From Microcoleus sp. LEGE 07076 (GTDB lineage Bacteria; Cyanobacteriota; Cyanobacteriia; Cyanobacteriales; Microcoleaceae): a stretch of 39,708 nt of DNA. The DNA lies in NCBI RefSeq assembly GCF_015207455.1, contig NZ_JADEWV010000043.1, forward strand, positions 1-39,708, in the 5' to 3' direction. This document shows, piece by piece, positions 1 through 8,019 of the stretch. Position numbers and translations under genes: made by a program. Numbering within the stretch: position 1 is the stretch's first letter; each line of letters begins with the position of its first letter. The notes below the pieces were generated by a model. It saw only the letters and a list, made by a program, of their open reading frames with translations. It was not told the DNA's origin and searched no databases.

Positions 1-221
1 GTTTTGTTTTGGGACTGTTTTGTCTGAGTTTAACTTGTATTACTAATATAGCAATTTTGTTAACGAACCGCGAAGGCGCTAAGGAAGAGAGGGAAGGAGT
101 ACACAATTTTTGTTAAGGTTATTGTCAGGATTTTAACTCAACAAGTGTTGCTTGTTCAAGTTTTCTAGCTTGAATGTGTTTGACCCGGATATTTTGGTTA
201 ATTTTCAATTAAAATTAATCG

Positions 222-1079
222 TTATTCATCATTCATCCAGGCGCGGGTTCCGAATTTCTTGCAAGAATACGAAGCGATTTTTGCGGCGGCTGCGAGAGCA
301 TTTGTAAATTTTTTTTGTAAAATATAGTGACTGAAAGCCCCGTGAAAGATGTCGCCAGCTCCTAAAGTGTCCTTGGCTTGAATTTGAGGTATTTCTATAG
401 TGCCGTAACGGTCATGACTGAGGTATAAAATTGATTTTTCGCCGCGCGTGATGGCAATGTTGGGGATTCCGGATGCGGACAGGTAAGCAAAGACTTGTTC
501 TGAATTTTTGCAGTGGGGTGGATGAAAATTTTCGGAACATATGACCCATTCAACGAAGGGCAATATTTCCTCTAATCCGGGTTTCCAACTGCCGCCATCT
601 AGGAGGATGGGAATGTTTTTTGAATTGGCAAGTTTAGCAATTTCTTTGCTGGCTGCGATTTGGTGTCCGTCAAACAGTATGATATTAACTGAGCTTAAAA
701 TATCGGGGTTGATTGCTTGACCTTCAGCCTGCGATTTAGTAGCATTAATCGAGACTACAGCCCGATCGCCCGTTGCTTCAGTTACAATAATCGAAGAGAC
801 TGGTGGAGAGTGCGATCGCCCTGGCTGCAAATCAATTATCCTAATATTATACTCCGCCAAGTCTGCACGGATCAATTGGGCGATCGCGTGAGTGCCCAAA
901 ACCCCCGCCAACACCGCCGCATTTCCCAAATAGCTAAAAGTGACCGCAGCATTTGTCGCCGGCCCCCCCGCAGCAATGGTACAATCAGCAGCAACAACCT
1001 TCTGATTTTCCCCCGGAGGAGATTCAGCCAAATAAACTAAATCCAAAGTCGCCAATCCCAAAAACAATCCAGTTTTCAT
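222..1079 (-). CDS. PfkB-family carbohydrate kinase
   Basis: A predicted cytosolic ATP-dependent sugar or nucleoside kinase of the ribokinase/PfkB fold, 285 aa. The N-terminal half shows the glycine-rich substrate signature GGPATNAAVTFSYLG (about residues 38-52). The C-terminal half shows the second PfkB signature DTLGAGDIFHGAF (about residues 237-249), whose Asp in GAGD is the family's catalytic base. The length is normal for the family and the ATG start at 1079 begins a typical first beta strand. The gene is divergent from rsmI, about 50 bp away. The substrate cannot be read from sequence: ribokinase, fructokinase and adenosine-kinase-like members all share these motifs. No link to the downstream purine cluster is evident. 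Confidence 0.9.
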   Translation of the reverse strand: MKTGLFLGLATLDLVYLAESPPGENQKVVAADCTIAAGGPATNAAVTFSYLGNAAVLAGVLGTHAIAQLIRADLAEYNIRIIDLQPGRSHSPPVSSIIVTEATGDRAVVSINATKSQAEGQAINPDILSSVNIILFDGHQIAASKEIAKLANSKNIPILLDGGSWKPGLEEILPFVEWVICSENFHPPHCKNSEQVFAYLSASGIPNIAITRGEKSILYLSHDRYGTIEIPQIQAKDTLGAGDIFHGAFSHYILQKKFTNALAAAAKIASYSCKKFGTRAWMNDE

Positions 1080-1128
1080 ATCTGCGTTAATCCGCGTTCA
1101 TCTGCGGTTGAAAAATCCCACTCTTAAA

Positions 1129-1992
1129 ATGCAGCCAAATCCCAATACAGGAACACTTTACATCGTCGGCACCCCGATCGGCAATCTCGAAGACATGACA
1201 TATCGCGCCATCCGAATTTTGCAAACAGCAGACTTCATCGCCGCCGAAGACACACGCCACACAGGGAAACTTTTACACCACTTTCAAATCAAAACGCCCC
1301 AAATCAGCTATCACGAACACAACCAACAGCAACGACTCCCCGAATTCATCGACAAACTGCTGTTAGGAAAAAGTATCGCCCTCGTCACCGACGCCGGAAT
1401 GCCGGGAATTTCCGACCCCGGATCCGAGTTAGTCAAAGCCTGCGCCGATGCTAATATTAACATTATTCCGATTCCCGGCCCGAGCGCTTGTATAGTTGGG
1501 ATTAGTGCATCGGGATTACCCACAGACAGATTTGTATTTGAAGGATTCTTGCCTGTAAAAGGTCAAGAACGCCAGCGGAGTTTAGAAAGTTTGCAAATAG
1601 AATCGCGCACTATTATCTTATACGAATCTCCGCACCGGTTGCGGCAAACTTTACAAGATTTAGCAAACAACTTGGGAAGCGATAGAAAGATTGTGCTGGC
1701 GCGGGAGTTGACAAAAATGCACGAAGAGTTTTGGCGTGGTAGTGTAGAAAGTGCGATCGAACTTTACACAAGTAATGAACCCAAAGGAGAATTTACCGTC
1801 ATCATTGCTGGTCTTCAAACAGCAGCCCCAGTCTTCTCCGAAGATGCCATCAAAGCCGAATTACAAACATTAATTAATGAAGGAATAAGCCGTTCCCAAG
1901 CCAGCCGCCAACTAGCCCAACAAACATCCCTCCCCCGCCGCCAAATCTACCAACTCGCCCTAACACTAGATGACAACGAATCACCAGAATAA
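1129..1992 (+). CDS. rsmI: 16S rRNA (cytidine1402-2'-O)-methyltransferase RsmI
   Basis: Methylates the 2'-O of C1402 in the decoding centre of 16S rRNA using S-adenosylmethionine. It belongs to the tetrapyrrole-methylase fold. Visible motifs are GTPIGNLEDMTYRAI near the N-terminus, AEDTRHTGKLLHHF, LVTDAGMPGISDPG and PGPSA, all in the order of RsmI. The C-terminal tail, with SRSQASRQLAQQTSLPRRQIYQLAL, is the small helical domain typical of the family. I chose the ATG at 1129 (MQPNPNTGTLYIVG). The frame stays open to a TTG at 1108, but that stretch lies in a dispersed intergenic repeat of the type ATCCGCGTTCATCTGCGGTT. Length is about 287 aa, normal for RsmI. Confidence 0.95.
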   Translation: MQPNPNTGTLYIVGTPIGNLEDMTYRAIRILQTADFIAAEDTRHTGKLLHHFQIKTPQISYHEHNQQQRLPEFIDKLLLGKSIALVTDAGMPGISDPGSELVKACADANINIIPIPGPSACIVGISASGLPTDRFVFEGFLPVKGQERQRSLESLQIESRTIILYESPHRLRQTLQDLANNLGSDRKIVLARELTKMHEEFWRGSVESAIELYTSNEPKGEFTVIIAGLQTAAPVFSEDAIKAELQTLINEGISRSQASRQLAQQTSLPRRQIYQLALTLDDNESPE

Positions 1993-2005
1993 ACCTCTTT
2001 TCTTC

Positions 2006-2040
2006 TCTCTGCGCCCTCTGCGCCCTCTGCGGTTAAATAA
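2006..2040. repeat. Dispersed CTCTGCGCC repeat
   Basis: A short direct-repeat motif, CTCTGCGCCCTCTGCG followed by GTTAAA and an A-run, lies just after rsmI. A near-identical copy lies at about 18602-18640 upstream of folC. Shortened versions occur at about 23733-23762 and, inverted, at 36099-36118. The copies sit only in gaps between genes. Confidence 0.6.
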
Positions 2041-2069
2041 AAAAGTTAAATAAGCACACTAAAAATTAT

Positions 2070-3293
2070 ATGGTACGCGGAAACTACGATCGACAAAAAC
2101 CATATTTACGCAACCCCCACATCAACAAACCAATCGCCGAGATTTATGCAGACTTAGACGCATTTAGCTGGGAGATATTCGAGGATCAACCCCACCGCTT
2201 CGATACAGTCAGCTTTTACGTCTTACTTCCCCCGCTATTTTACGAAGGAAAATTCATCAAAGGCATTTACTTCAGCGAAGGAGTCGAACTCATAAACAAA
2301 CTATTTCCCCAACTTTCCTCAGCCTTTCATTCCTTCACCTATTCCCCCGGCATTTCCTATTCCTGGGCACCCGTAGCTGACGCTTACTCCAGTTTATACA
2401 AAAACCCGCAGCGCGCAAAGTGGTTTCGCGAAACTTATCCCGATCGCGCCCACAAACCAATCATACCACTGCAAGACACAGACTTCATCAACGAATATTT
2501 AATTTGTCCCAGAAATGTCCTTGAAAAAGACATCGACTTACTAGCCGTCGCCCGCATTTCCGAAGAAAAGAACTTACCCACAATCGCCAAAGCCTTAAAA
2601 ATTTACCGCCAAAAATATCCGCAAAAACCGATAAAATTAACAGTTGTCAGCGGACATGATTTTGATGTGAACAACATCAACACTCTCGACGAGTTGGCAT
2701 TAAACGAATGGCGACAAGTCGAGACCATTTTAACCCATCCCTCAGACTACATCAACTTACTGCCGAGAATTGATTACTACAGCGAAATGCCTCTGTATTA
2801 TTCGCGAGCAAAATCATTTGTTCTCGGTTCTCTACTCGAAGGAAAAAACAGAGGCATCACCGAAGCGATGAGTTGCAACGTTCCCGTAATTTGTTTTCAA
2901 GAATTCAATCAATACGCCAGAGGAGACTCTCCTGTTTTCCCCGAAGGTGCAGGGCTTTACACCCAATTCGACCCAGAATCTCTAGCAGATACTATATATA
3001 CAGTATTGGAAAATCAAACTGAATTTAAACCGCGATATCAGTATTTAAAGCATTGCGGACGAAAGAATTTTTTCAATATTTGCATTGACAGTTTTCCTTA
3101 CTACCAGCACAACATTCCCGACTACAAGCCGGGAGATGCGATTAACAATTTGTGGCTGGATTTAGCAGTTCAGCAAAATTATCAAGTCAGTTTGAATAGC
3201 TTCTTGTATGGAGGTTCACATCTGTCGCATTTGCGCGGGACAAATACGATTCAGCAATATCTCGGCGAACTCACAAAGTTTATAGCTGAGTAG
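2070..3293 (+). CDS. Glycosyltransferase, group 1 (GT4-like)
   Basis: A 407-aa predicted sugar transferase of the GT-B fold. The second half carries the group-1 pattern: LLAVARISEEKNLPTIAKAL (NDP-sugar-domain start), a loop near HPSDYINLLPRIDYYSEMP, then SFVLGSLLEGKNRGITEAMSCNVPVICF, which corresponds to the E-x7-E region binding the nucleotide sugar, and later GAGLYTQFDPESLADTI. The first about 150 residues hold an acceptor-domain-like segment with the aromatic stretch HSFTYSPGISYSWAP. There is no signal peptide or membrane segment. The start at 2070 is an ATG with no strong ribosome binding site. Acceptor and product are unknown. It stands alone between rsmI and the purine cluster. Confidence 0.8.
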   Translation: MVRGNYDRQKPYLRNPHINKPIAEIYADLDAFSWEIFEDQPHRFDTVSFYVLLPPLFYEGKFIKGIYFSEGVELINKLFPQLSSAFHSFTYSPGISYSWAPVADAYSSLYKNPQRAKWFRETYPDRAHKPIIPLQDTDFINEYLICPRNVLEKDIDLLAVARISEEKNLPTIAKALKIYRQKYPQKPIKLTVVSGHDFDVNNINTLDELALNEWRQVETILTHPSDYINLLPRIDYYSEMPLYYSRAKSFVLGSLLEGKNRGITEAMSCNVPVICFQEFNQYARGDSPVFPEGAGLYTQFDPESLADTIYTVLENQTEFKPRYQYLKHCGRKNFFNICIDSFPYYQHNIPDYKPGDAINNLWLDLAVQQNYQVSLNSFLYGGSHLSHLRGTNTIQQYLGELTKFIAE

Positions 3294-3318
3294 GGTCTAA
3301 ATACTGCTTTTATTCTTG

Positions 3319-3369
3319 AGTCTCGCGTTGCGCGGACGAAAGTTTGTGTAGTTGCGGTTTCAACCGCCG
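3319..3369 (+). repeat. Two-hairpin dispersed element, copy 1 (degenerate)
   Basis: It has an AGTC...GGAC arm, then AGTTTGTGTAG, then GCGGTTTCAACCGC. The same order (a GTCGGC/GCCGAC hairpin, TTTGTTTGTGTAG, then a GCGGTT/AACCGC hairpin) occurs at 5778-5825 and, inverted, at 9513-9560 and 23597-23644. This copy lies downstream of the glycosyltransferase. Confidence 0.6.
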
Positions 3370-3409
3370 AACGATTTAAGAGTAACAAACCGGGATTTGG
3401 CAGAAATTA

Positions 3410-3449
3410 GTAATTTACGATACAGTAAAAACCGCAATTATCGTATTAT
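3410..3449 (+). promoter_or_regulatory. NtcA-activated promoter of hpxO-uraH-uraD
   Basis: The sequence GTAATTTACGATAC at 3410-3423 matches the NtcA consensus GTAN8TAC exactly. After a 20-nt gap comes TATTAT (3444-3449), matching the TAN3T -10 box. This is the canonical layout of cyanobacterial promoters activated by NtcA under nitrogen limitation, and would place the start of transcription near 3456, about 100 nt before the hpxO ATG. The octamer ATACAGTA (3420-3427), also present in the operators upstream of the ABC lipoprotein and allantoate amidohydrolase genes, overlaps the 3' half of the NtcA box. On its own it is too short to call a second operator. Confidence 0.7.
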
Positions 3450-3554
3450 AAAATATAGTAAGTTTCAAGGTTCGAGCATACTGAAGACAAGAGTTATTTA
3501 AGTGTGATGAATTCTTGAAATAAGAAAGATGTTATTCAGTAGGATAAACAAAGA

Positions 3555-4715
3555 ATGCAGGACTTGAAAGTTGTCATTATCGGTGCGGGAATTGGCGGGT
3601 TAACTGCTGGCATCGCTCTACAACAAGCGGGCTATGAAGTTGAAATTTACGATCGCGTAAAAGAACTGCGCCCAGCAGGCGCTGGCATCTCCCTGTGGTC
3701 GAACGGTGTCAAAGTTCTCAACCGTCTCGGCTTAGGCGAAGAAATGGCAAAAATCGGGGGACAAATGGAGCGCATGGAATACCGCACCAAAACCGGCGAA
3801 CTCCTGAATAACATTGATTTAATGCCGCTAATTGAACAAGTGGGTCAGCGCCCCTATCCCGTTGCGCGCCGCGATTTGCAACAAATGTTATTAGCAGCTT
3901 TTAAGGGAGAAGTCAAGCTCGATCGCAAATGTATCGCCGTAGAAGAAGATGAAAACAAAGTAACAGCAATATTTGAAAACGGAGACAAAGCGCAGGGCGA
4001 TTTATTAGTAGCGGCTGACGGCGTTCGTTCAATTTTGCGTACCTATGTATTGGGCTACGAAGTAGAGCCTAAATACGGCGGTTATATCAACTGGAACGGG
4101 TTAGTTCCGGCTGCGACAGAACTCGCGCCGAAAAACACTTGGGCGATATATGTCGGCGACTGCAAGCGCGCCTCATTAATGCCCGTGGCGGGCGATCGAT
4201 TTTACTTTTTCTTAGATGTTCCCTTATCCAAAGGCACTCCCGCTAATCCCGATAATTACAAAACTGAACTCAAAGAACATTTTAAAGGTTGGGCAGAACC
4301 CGTGCAGTTGCTGATAGATAAGTTAGATCCCGCAACAGTGGCGCGGCCGGAAATTCACGACGTAGGCCCGATCGACTCTTTCGTTCGCGGTAGAGTAGCT
4401 TTGCTGGGAGATTCTGCCCACGCCACCTGCCCGGATTTGGGACAGGGAGGCTGTCAGGCGATGGAAGATGGGCTGGTACTGAGCAACTACCTTTTGAGTA
4501 CGAATTTGGGGGTAGAATACGCGCTCAAACGTTACGAAACCGAGCGCAAACAGCGGGCAAATGCCGTTGTCGAAAAAGCCCGACAGCGGGCGGAACAAAT
4601 ACACGGCAAAGATCCGGTTGTCACAGAAAAATGGTACGCACAATTGGCTGATGAAAAGCCAACTGATGTCACCGATGCGATCGCCAAAGTCATCTCTGCC
4701 GGCCCGTTACACTAA
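3555..4715 (+). CDS. hpxO: FAD-dependent urate hydroxylase
   Basis: Oxidises urate to 5-hydroxyisourate with NAD(P)H and O2, the first step of the cluster, and replaces the cofactor-free uricase. It is a 386-aa class A flavoprotein monooxygenase. The N-terminal dinucleotide fold has [19 protein letters not shown] (GxGxxG), the middle has [12 protein letters not shown] (DG motif), and the C-terminal part has [20 protein letters not shown] (GD motif, ribityl/pyrophosphate contact). The stretch [20 protein letters not shown] resembles the Klebsiella HpxO region containing the substrate-binding arginine. Because uraH and uraD follow directly, the urate assignment is stronger than for a generic salicylate-hydroxylase-like protein. 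ATG start at 3555, with AGGA at 3541-3544 upstream. It is the first gene of a three-gene operon behind the NtcA promoter. Confidence 0.92.
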   Translation: MQDLKVVIIGAGIGGLTAGIALQQAGYEVEIYDRVKELRPAGAGISLWSNGVKVLNRLGLGEEMAKIGGQMERMEYRTKTGELLNNIDLMPLIEQVGQRPYPVARRDLQQMLLAAFKGEVKLDRKCIAVEEDENKVTAIFENGDKAQGDLLVAADGVRSILRTYVLGYEVEPKYGGYINWNGLVPAATELAPKNTWAIYVGDCKRASLMPVAGDRFYFFLDVPLSKGTPANPDNYKTELKEHFKGWAEPVQLLIDKLDPATVARPEIHDVGPIDSFVRGRVALLGDSAHATCPDLGQGGCQAMEDGLVLSNYLLSTNLGVEYALKRYETERKQRANAVVEKARQRAEQIHGKDPVVTEKWYAQLADEKPTDVTDAIAKVISAGPLH

Positions 4716-4747
4716 TAGAAACTAGCGCGCCATTTGGACAGATAAAA

Positions 4748-5110
4748 ATGTCAGGAAAACTTACAACTCACGTTCTCGATACAGCCCGTGGCTGTGCGGC
4801 TGCAAATATGTCGATCGCCCTGCAATCAATTGACCCAAAATCCGGCGAAAAAACCCTGCTGAAAACTGTAACAACGAATGCCGACGGCCGCACCGCAGCT
4901 CCATTACTATCAGAAAGCGAACTCAAACCAGGAGTTTACGAATTAGTTTTTTCGGTTGGCGCATACTTCGCGCAATCTGCCGAAATTTTACCTGAACCAC
5001 CTTTTTTAAATAGTATTCCGATTCAGTTCGGCATCGCCGATATCACCGCACACTATCACGTACCTTTGCTTGTTTCCCCTTGGTCTTATAGTACCTATCG
5101 AGGTAGTTGA
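4748..5110 (+). CDS. uraH: 5-hydroxyisourate hydrolase (transthyretin-like)
   Basis: Hydrolyses 5-hydroxyisourate to OHCU, the second step of urate breakdown. The 120-aa length fits the transthyretin-related protein family. Diagnostic parts are the N-terminal [19 protein letters not shown] (active-site His in THVLD), the internal [16 protein letters not shown] and the C-terminal tetrapeptide YRGS, which separates HIU hydrolase from animal transthyretin. There is no signal peptide, so it acts in the cytosol. It starts 32 nt after the hpxO stop and ends 40 nt before uraD, consistent with one transcript. Confidence 0.97.
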   Translation: MSGKLTTHVLDTARGCAAANMSIALQSIDPKSGEKTLLKTVTTNADGRTAAPLLSESELKPGVYELVFSVGAYFAQSAEILPEPPFLNSIPIQFGIADITAHYHVPLLVSPWSYSTYRGS

Positions 5111-5150
5111 TTGGTTATTAGTGATTAGTTAGATTGTTTTTGGATGAACA

Positions 5151-5651
5151 ATGCAATACTCTTTAGTTGAACTCAACCAAATGGGTTCGGAAGAATTTAC
5201 AGAAGCTTTGGGCGCTATTTTTGAACACACGCCCGACATCGCCCGTCGCACTTGGGACGATCGCCCTTTTGCATCCACAGCCGAGTTGTACGCCAAAATG
5301 GTAACAGTTGTCAATTCCATGACTGAAGCCGAAAAATTAGCTTTAATCCAAGCACATCCTGACTTGGGTAGCAAAGCAAAAATGGCAGAAGCATCGGTTA
5401 ACGAACAAGCCGGTGCGGGTTTGGATCGGCTATCTGTTGAGGAGTTCGATCGCTTTCAATCCCTCAACCGATCGTACCGCGAAAAGTTTGGTTTCCCCTT
5501 CATTGTGGCAGTGAAAAACCACACTAAAACCAGCATTCTCGCAGCATTTAAGCAGCGCCTCGATAATTCCTTTGAAACCGAAATTCAGCAGGCTGTAGCG
5601 GAAATTTGCCAAATAGCCCGCTTTCGGCTGGAGTCAGCAATCCACAATTAA
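5151..5651 (+). CDS. uraD: 2-oxo-4-hydroxy-4-carboxy-5-ureidoimidazoline decarboxylase
   Basis: Decarboxylates OHCU stereospecifically to S-allantoin, completing the three-step conversion of urate. The 166-aa protein shows FEHTPDIARRTWDDRPF, the active-site block ALIQAHPDLGSKAKM, SVNEQAGAGLDRL and the conserved YREKFGFPFIVAVKNHTK, all hallmark segments of the OHCU decarboxylase family. The ATG at 5151 is preceded by GGATGA at a suitable distance. It is the last gene of the hpxO-uraH-uraD operon. Downstream are a dispersed two-hairpin repeat and a 32-bp palindrome that may end or shape the transcript. Confidence 0.97.
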   Translation: MQYSLVELNQMGSEEFTEALGAIFEHTPDIARRTWDDRPFASTAELYAKMVTVVNSMTEAEKLALIQAHPDLGSKAKMAEASVNEQAGAGLDRLSVEEFDRFQSLNRSYREKFGFPFIVAVKNHTKTSILAAFKQRLDNSFETEIQQAVAEICQIARFRLESAIHN

Positions 5652-5777
5652 TCAATCCGACTCAAGACCGGATTTTTTCACAAAAAGACTTCGCACTCGC
5701 CCCAGATTCCCTCAAAAACCCGGTTTCCGCGCCGCCGTGACAATTTATATCCCGGTTTGGGATACCCTTTATTAACC

Positions 5778-5825
5778 AGTCGGCGGAGGCCGACTTTGTT
5801 TGTGTAGACGCGGTTTCAACCGCCG
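5778..5825 (+). repeat. Two-hairpin dispersed element, copy 2
   Basis: This is the best-preserved copy: the AGTCGGC/GCCGACT hairpin, then TTTGTTTGTGTAGAC, then GCGGTTTCAACCGC. It lies 127 nt after the uraD stop. An inverted near-copy at 9513-9560 sits just upstream of the porin gene. Confidence 0.75.
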
Positions 5826-5860
5826 GATCATCTGTGGCTGTGGCGGTGGCTATAGATATA

Positions 5861-5892
5861 GGAAAATATCACCCGATCGGGTGATAGTTTCC
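5861..5892. repeat. 32-bp near-perfect palindrome between uraD and a small ORF
   Basis: The central 20 bp TATCACCCGATCGGGTGATA (5867-5886) are a perfect palindrome around a CGATCG core. The flanks GGAAAA and GTTTCC extend it to 32 bp with one mismatched pair. It could be a protein-binding dyad or an RNA hairpin. No T-run follows on the plus strand, so it is not a textbook terminator. Confidence 0.7.
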
Positions 5893-6013
5893 GCCCAAAA
5901 AGTTGTAGAATAGTATCATAAGGCACAGAAAAAGATTCGGACATACCAAATAAAGCTGGTATGGTGACAGGTTTCCATGTGCCTCCCAGAAAAACCATCT
6001 TGGAGGCAAAGTT
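5893..6013 (+). promoter_or_regulatory. Structured leader of the 51-aa ORF (candidate cis-regulatory RNA)
   Basis: It contains a hairpin CATACC (5942-5947)/GGTATG (5958-5963), an overlapping alternative ATGG (5961-5964)/CCAT (5975-5978), and a stem GCCTCC (5981-5986)/GGAGGC (6002-6007). The last stem buries the Shine-Dalgarno sequence of the downstream ORF. ATGGT (5961-5965) can also pair with ACCAT (5994-5998). I matched it to no known riboswitch class. Function is inference from base-pairing only. Confidence 0.35.
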
Positions 6014-6169
6014 ATGACATTCTTCGATCGCAAATTTACCAAAAAATCCCCCGCGCCAGTACCTGTAGCAGACATCAAACAGGCTGGGCACGAAGAACCT
6101 TTAGGCCACTTGCACCCCAATTTCCGGCAGTGGGTTTGGTTGAATCCATCCCATCACCGCGCCCAATAA
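6014..6169 (+). CDS. Unrecognised 51-aa small protein
   Basis: I do not recognise this protein. The reading frame starts with an ATG at 6014 preceded by GGAGG at 6002-6006, one of the strongest ribosome binding sites in the window, and encodes 51 residues. The N-terminal half is basic and Pro-rich (FDRKFTKKSPAPVPVADI), followed by QAGHEEPLGHLHPNFRQW and the C-terminal VWLNPSHHRAQ, with four His and two Trp in the last 23 residues. There is no signal peptide or membrane segment. It runs toward the ABC permease gene and the two overlap by 16 bp at their 3' ends. Its place between uraD and the importer suggests a role in the purine cluster, but that is inference. It might also be a chance ORF. 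Confidence 0.5.
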   Translation: MTFFDRKFTKKSPAPVPVADIKQAGHEEPLGHLHPNFRQWVWLNPSHHRAQ

Positions 6170-6924
6170 ATTAGGTATTTCTCCGCCGCCGCAAACAAGC
6201 CGTAAAGCACGGTTCCCATCACTGCCAAAACCATCAATCCTGCAAAACCTAAAGGCACGTCAAAGTTAGAACTCGCGGTGACAATTAAGTAACCCAAGCC
6301 TTTGTTGGATGCTACTGTTTCCGAAATTACAGCGCCGACAAAGGCGAGGGAAATTGCTACTTTTAGGGATGCAAAGACGTAGGGTAAGGTGTGGGGGAAC
6401 CCGACTTTTTGGAAAATTTCAATCTGGGATGCACCAAGCGATCGCATCACATCTTTCATCTCCGGTTCCACTGTATCTAATCCCAAAGCTACGTTAACTG
6501 CGATCGGGAAAAATGCCAGCAAAAAAGCAGTCAAAATTGCCGGCACAGTACCGATGCCAAACCACAGCGCAAACAGCGGCACTAACGCTACTTTCGGTAC
6601 AGTATTGAACCCCACTAATAGGGGGTACAGAACTATATATGCAATCCGCGAATACCCGATCAAAAACCCCAGCACTACGCCTGCTGCAATGGCGAGGATG
6701 AAACCCGCGAGAGTTGTAAACAAAGTTTGTCCGCTGTTTTCGATCAGTGCCTGACTTTGAGTGAAAGTTGCTGCGATAATCGCTGAAGGTGCGGGCAAAT
6801 TGTAGGGGGGAATTTTAAACAGCAATACCAGAATTTCCCACAGCACAAACAGCAAAATAGTAGCAGCAATTGGCATCACAACGGTTGCTGTTTTTGAGCG
6901 TGCAAATTTCTCTAAATTATCCAT
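6154..6924 (-). CDS. ABC transporter permease (SsuC/TauC/ThiX class)
   Basis: Inner-membrane channel subunit of an ABC importer, 256 aa. About six hydrophobic segments are visible, the first at residues 16-35 (MPIAATILLFVLWEILVLLF). The EAA cytoplasmic loop, which docks to the ATPase, lies around residues 155-175 (MRSLGASQIEIFQKVGFPHTLPYV). The family is the nitrate/sulfonate/taurine/hydroxymethylpyrimidine group. It lies 14 nt downstream of the ATPase gene, so both are co-transcribed from the minus-strand NtcA promoter at 7848-7888. Given the urate and allantoin genes on both sides, a purine or ureide substrate is likely, but that is context, not sequence. Confidence 0.9.
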   Translation of the reverse strand: MDNLEKFARSKTATVVMPIAATILLFVLWEILVLLFKIPPYNLPAPSAIIAATFTQSQALIENSGQTLFTTLAGFILAIAAGVVLGFLIGYSRIAYIVLYPLLVGFNTVPKVALVPLFALWFGIGTVPAILTAFLLAFFPIAVNVALGLDTVEPEMKDVMRSLGASQIEIFQKVGFPHTLPYVFASLKVAISLAFVGAVISETVASNKGLGYLIVTASSNFDVPLGFAGLMVLAVMGTVLYGLFAAAEKYLIYWAR

Positions 6925-6938
6925 TGCTTTCTCGTTTT

Positions 6939-7766
6939 TTAATTGCGGTGAATGTGGCGGCGCAGTTCTGCTACTATGTGATTGAATTCATCGGACAGTA
7001 TCATATCTATAGTGGTGGGACGTTGCAGGTTGACTTTGACTTTGTAGACGATCGAACTCGGACGCGGGCCCATCACATAAATTGTATCTGACAAGAAAAC
7101 AGCCTCCCGCAAATCGTGAGTGATCAGAATGCAAACGCACTTCACTCGCATCCACAAATCTTGCAGCATCACCCACATCTCCTCGCGGGTGAAAGCATCT
7201 AACGCCCCAAAAGGTTCGTCTAGCAGCAGTATTTCCGGTTGGTGAATTAATCCCCGACACAGGGATGCCCTCTGCCGCATTCCTCCCGACAGTTGCCACG
7301 GAAACTGTTTCTCAAAATCTTTGAGTCCGACTGTTGCCAGCAATTCTTGTGCCGAGCGAATAAACTTTTCCTTGCGCGCCGGATCTTTCGATTCTCGCTT
7401 GTAAGGCTGCACTACTTCCAGCGGCAGCAGCACGTTGTCGAGGGTGTTTCGCCAAGGCAAAAGCACGGGATTTTGAAAGGCAATTCCGACATTTTTTAGC
7501 GGTTTGGTAATTTTTTTTTCCCGCATCCGTATTTCGCCGATCGGTGCCGGAGCTAGCCCGGAAACCATCCTCAAAATTGATGTTTTACCGCAACCGCTGG
7601 GCCCGACAAAGGACACAAATTCTCCTTGGGCGATCGATAGCGAAATCTCGTCGATAATTCGTCTGGGTTGGCCGTCAACTAGAAACTCTAAACCCACGCG
7701 ATCGAATTCCAAAAGAGTCGGTTCTTGCGTTTCGATCCTATCTGTTAACGTTGTAGGCTGTACCAT
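6939..7766 (-). CDS. ABC transporter ATP-binding protein (SsuB/TauB class)
   Basis: The energising subunit of the importer, 275 aa, peripheral on the cytoplasmic side. Walker A is FVGPSGCGKTSIL (about residues 53-65), the Q-loop is GIAFQNPVLLPWRNTLDN, the signature is LSGGMRQRASLCRGL, Walker B is EILLLDEPFGALDAF, and the switch His is in ITHDLREAVFLSD. All catalytic residues are present. An N-terminal extension of about 20 residues (VQPTTLTDRIETQEPT) precedes the domain. It is the first gene of the minus-strand unit, which is divergent from the binding-protein gene. Confidence 0.93.
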   Translation of the reverse strand: MVQPTTLTDRIETQEPTLLEFDRVGLEFLVDGQPRRIIDEISLSIAQGEFVSFVGPSGCGKTSILRMVSGLAPAPIGEIRMREKKITKPLKNVGIAFQNPVLLPWRNTLDNVLLPLEVVQPYKRESKDPARKEKFIRSAQELLATVGLKDFEKQFPWQLSGGMRQRASLCRGLIHQPEILLLDEPFGALDAFTREEMWVMLQDLWMRVKCVCILITHDLREAVFLSDTIYVMGPRPSSIVYKVKVNLQRPTTIDMILSDEFNHIVAELRRHIHRN

Positions 7767-7847
7767 AATTTAGTCTCCCTCCTTTTTCGAGTTCGCCAGC
7801 GACAATATTCTATATACAGGAAAATTCACTAATTATCTCTGCCATTG

Positions 7848-7888
7848 ACTTTATTGAGAATTTTGAATTTTTCTGTATCGCTAAGTAC
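7848..7888 (-). promoter_or_regulatory. NtcA-activated promoter of the ATPase-permease unit
   Basis: GTATCGCTAAGTAC at 7875-7888 is an exact GTAN8TAC box. Read on the minus strand, a 21-nt gap is followed by TAAAGT (7853 down to 7848), matching TAN3T. The predicted start of transcription is near 7841, about 75 nt before the ATPase ATG. A partial operator-like ATACAG occurs at 7814-7819 in the untranslated leader. This is the minus-strand half of a divergent pair of nitrogen-type promoters in one 372-bp gap. Confidence 0.7.
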
Positions 7889-7977
7889 ATTTTTTTGCTT
7901 CGCACCAACTAAACATTAAATGCTGGGCAAATATCAACTGATGAAAACTATTGTTGTTTAAAAAAAAGAAAAAGAAT

Positions 7978-8019
7978 GTGTATTTGTATACAGTATTCAA
8001 ATTTAAAAATATCTAGGGT
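7978..8019 (+). promoter_or_regulatory. NtcA-type promoter of the binding-protein gene
   Basis: GTGTATTTGTATAC at 7978-7991 fits the variant box GTGN8TAC. After 22 nt comes TAGGGT (8014-8019), matching TAN3T, so the start of transcription would be near 8026. The box differs from consensus at one position, so this is weaker than the promoters at 3410 and 7875. The operator-like palindrome at 7982-8002 overlaps the NtcA box, and a second partial motif GTATACAGTAAC (8018-8029) covers the predicted start. Confidence 0.5.
7982..8002. promoter_or_regulatory. Palindromic operator, probable GntR-family site
   Basis: The 17-bp core TTGTATACAGTATTCAA (7984-8000) consists of half-sites TTGNATAC and GTATNCAA around a central A, with AT pairs extending the dyad on each side. 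The same core with two substitutions recurs at 14823-14839 upstream of the allantoate amidohydrolase gene. FCD-type GntR regulators often bind TTGTATACAA-like palindromes, and one is encoded at 12243. The link is inference. Confidence 0.6.

Noticed and set aside
5893..6013. Glutamine (downstream-peptide / glnA) riboswitch before the 51-aa ORF
   Set aside because: The known conserved stretches of that class are not present. The region is kept only as an unclassified leader.
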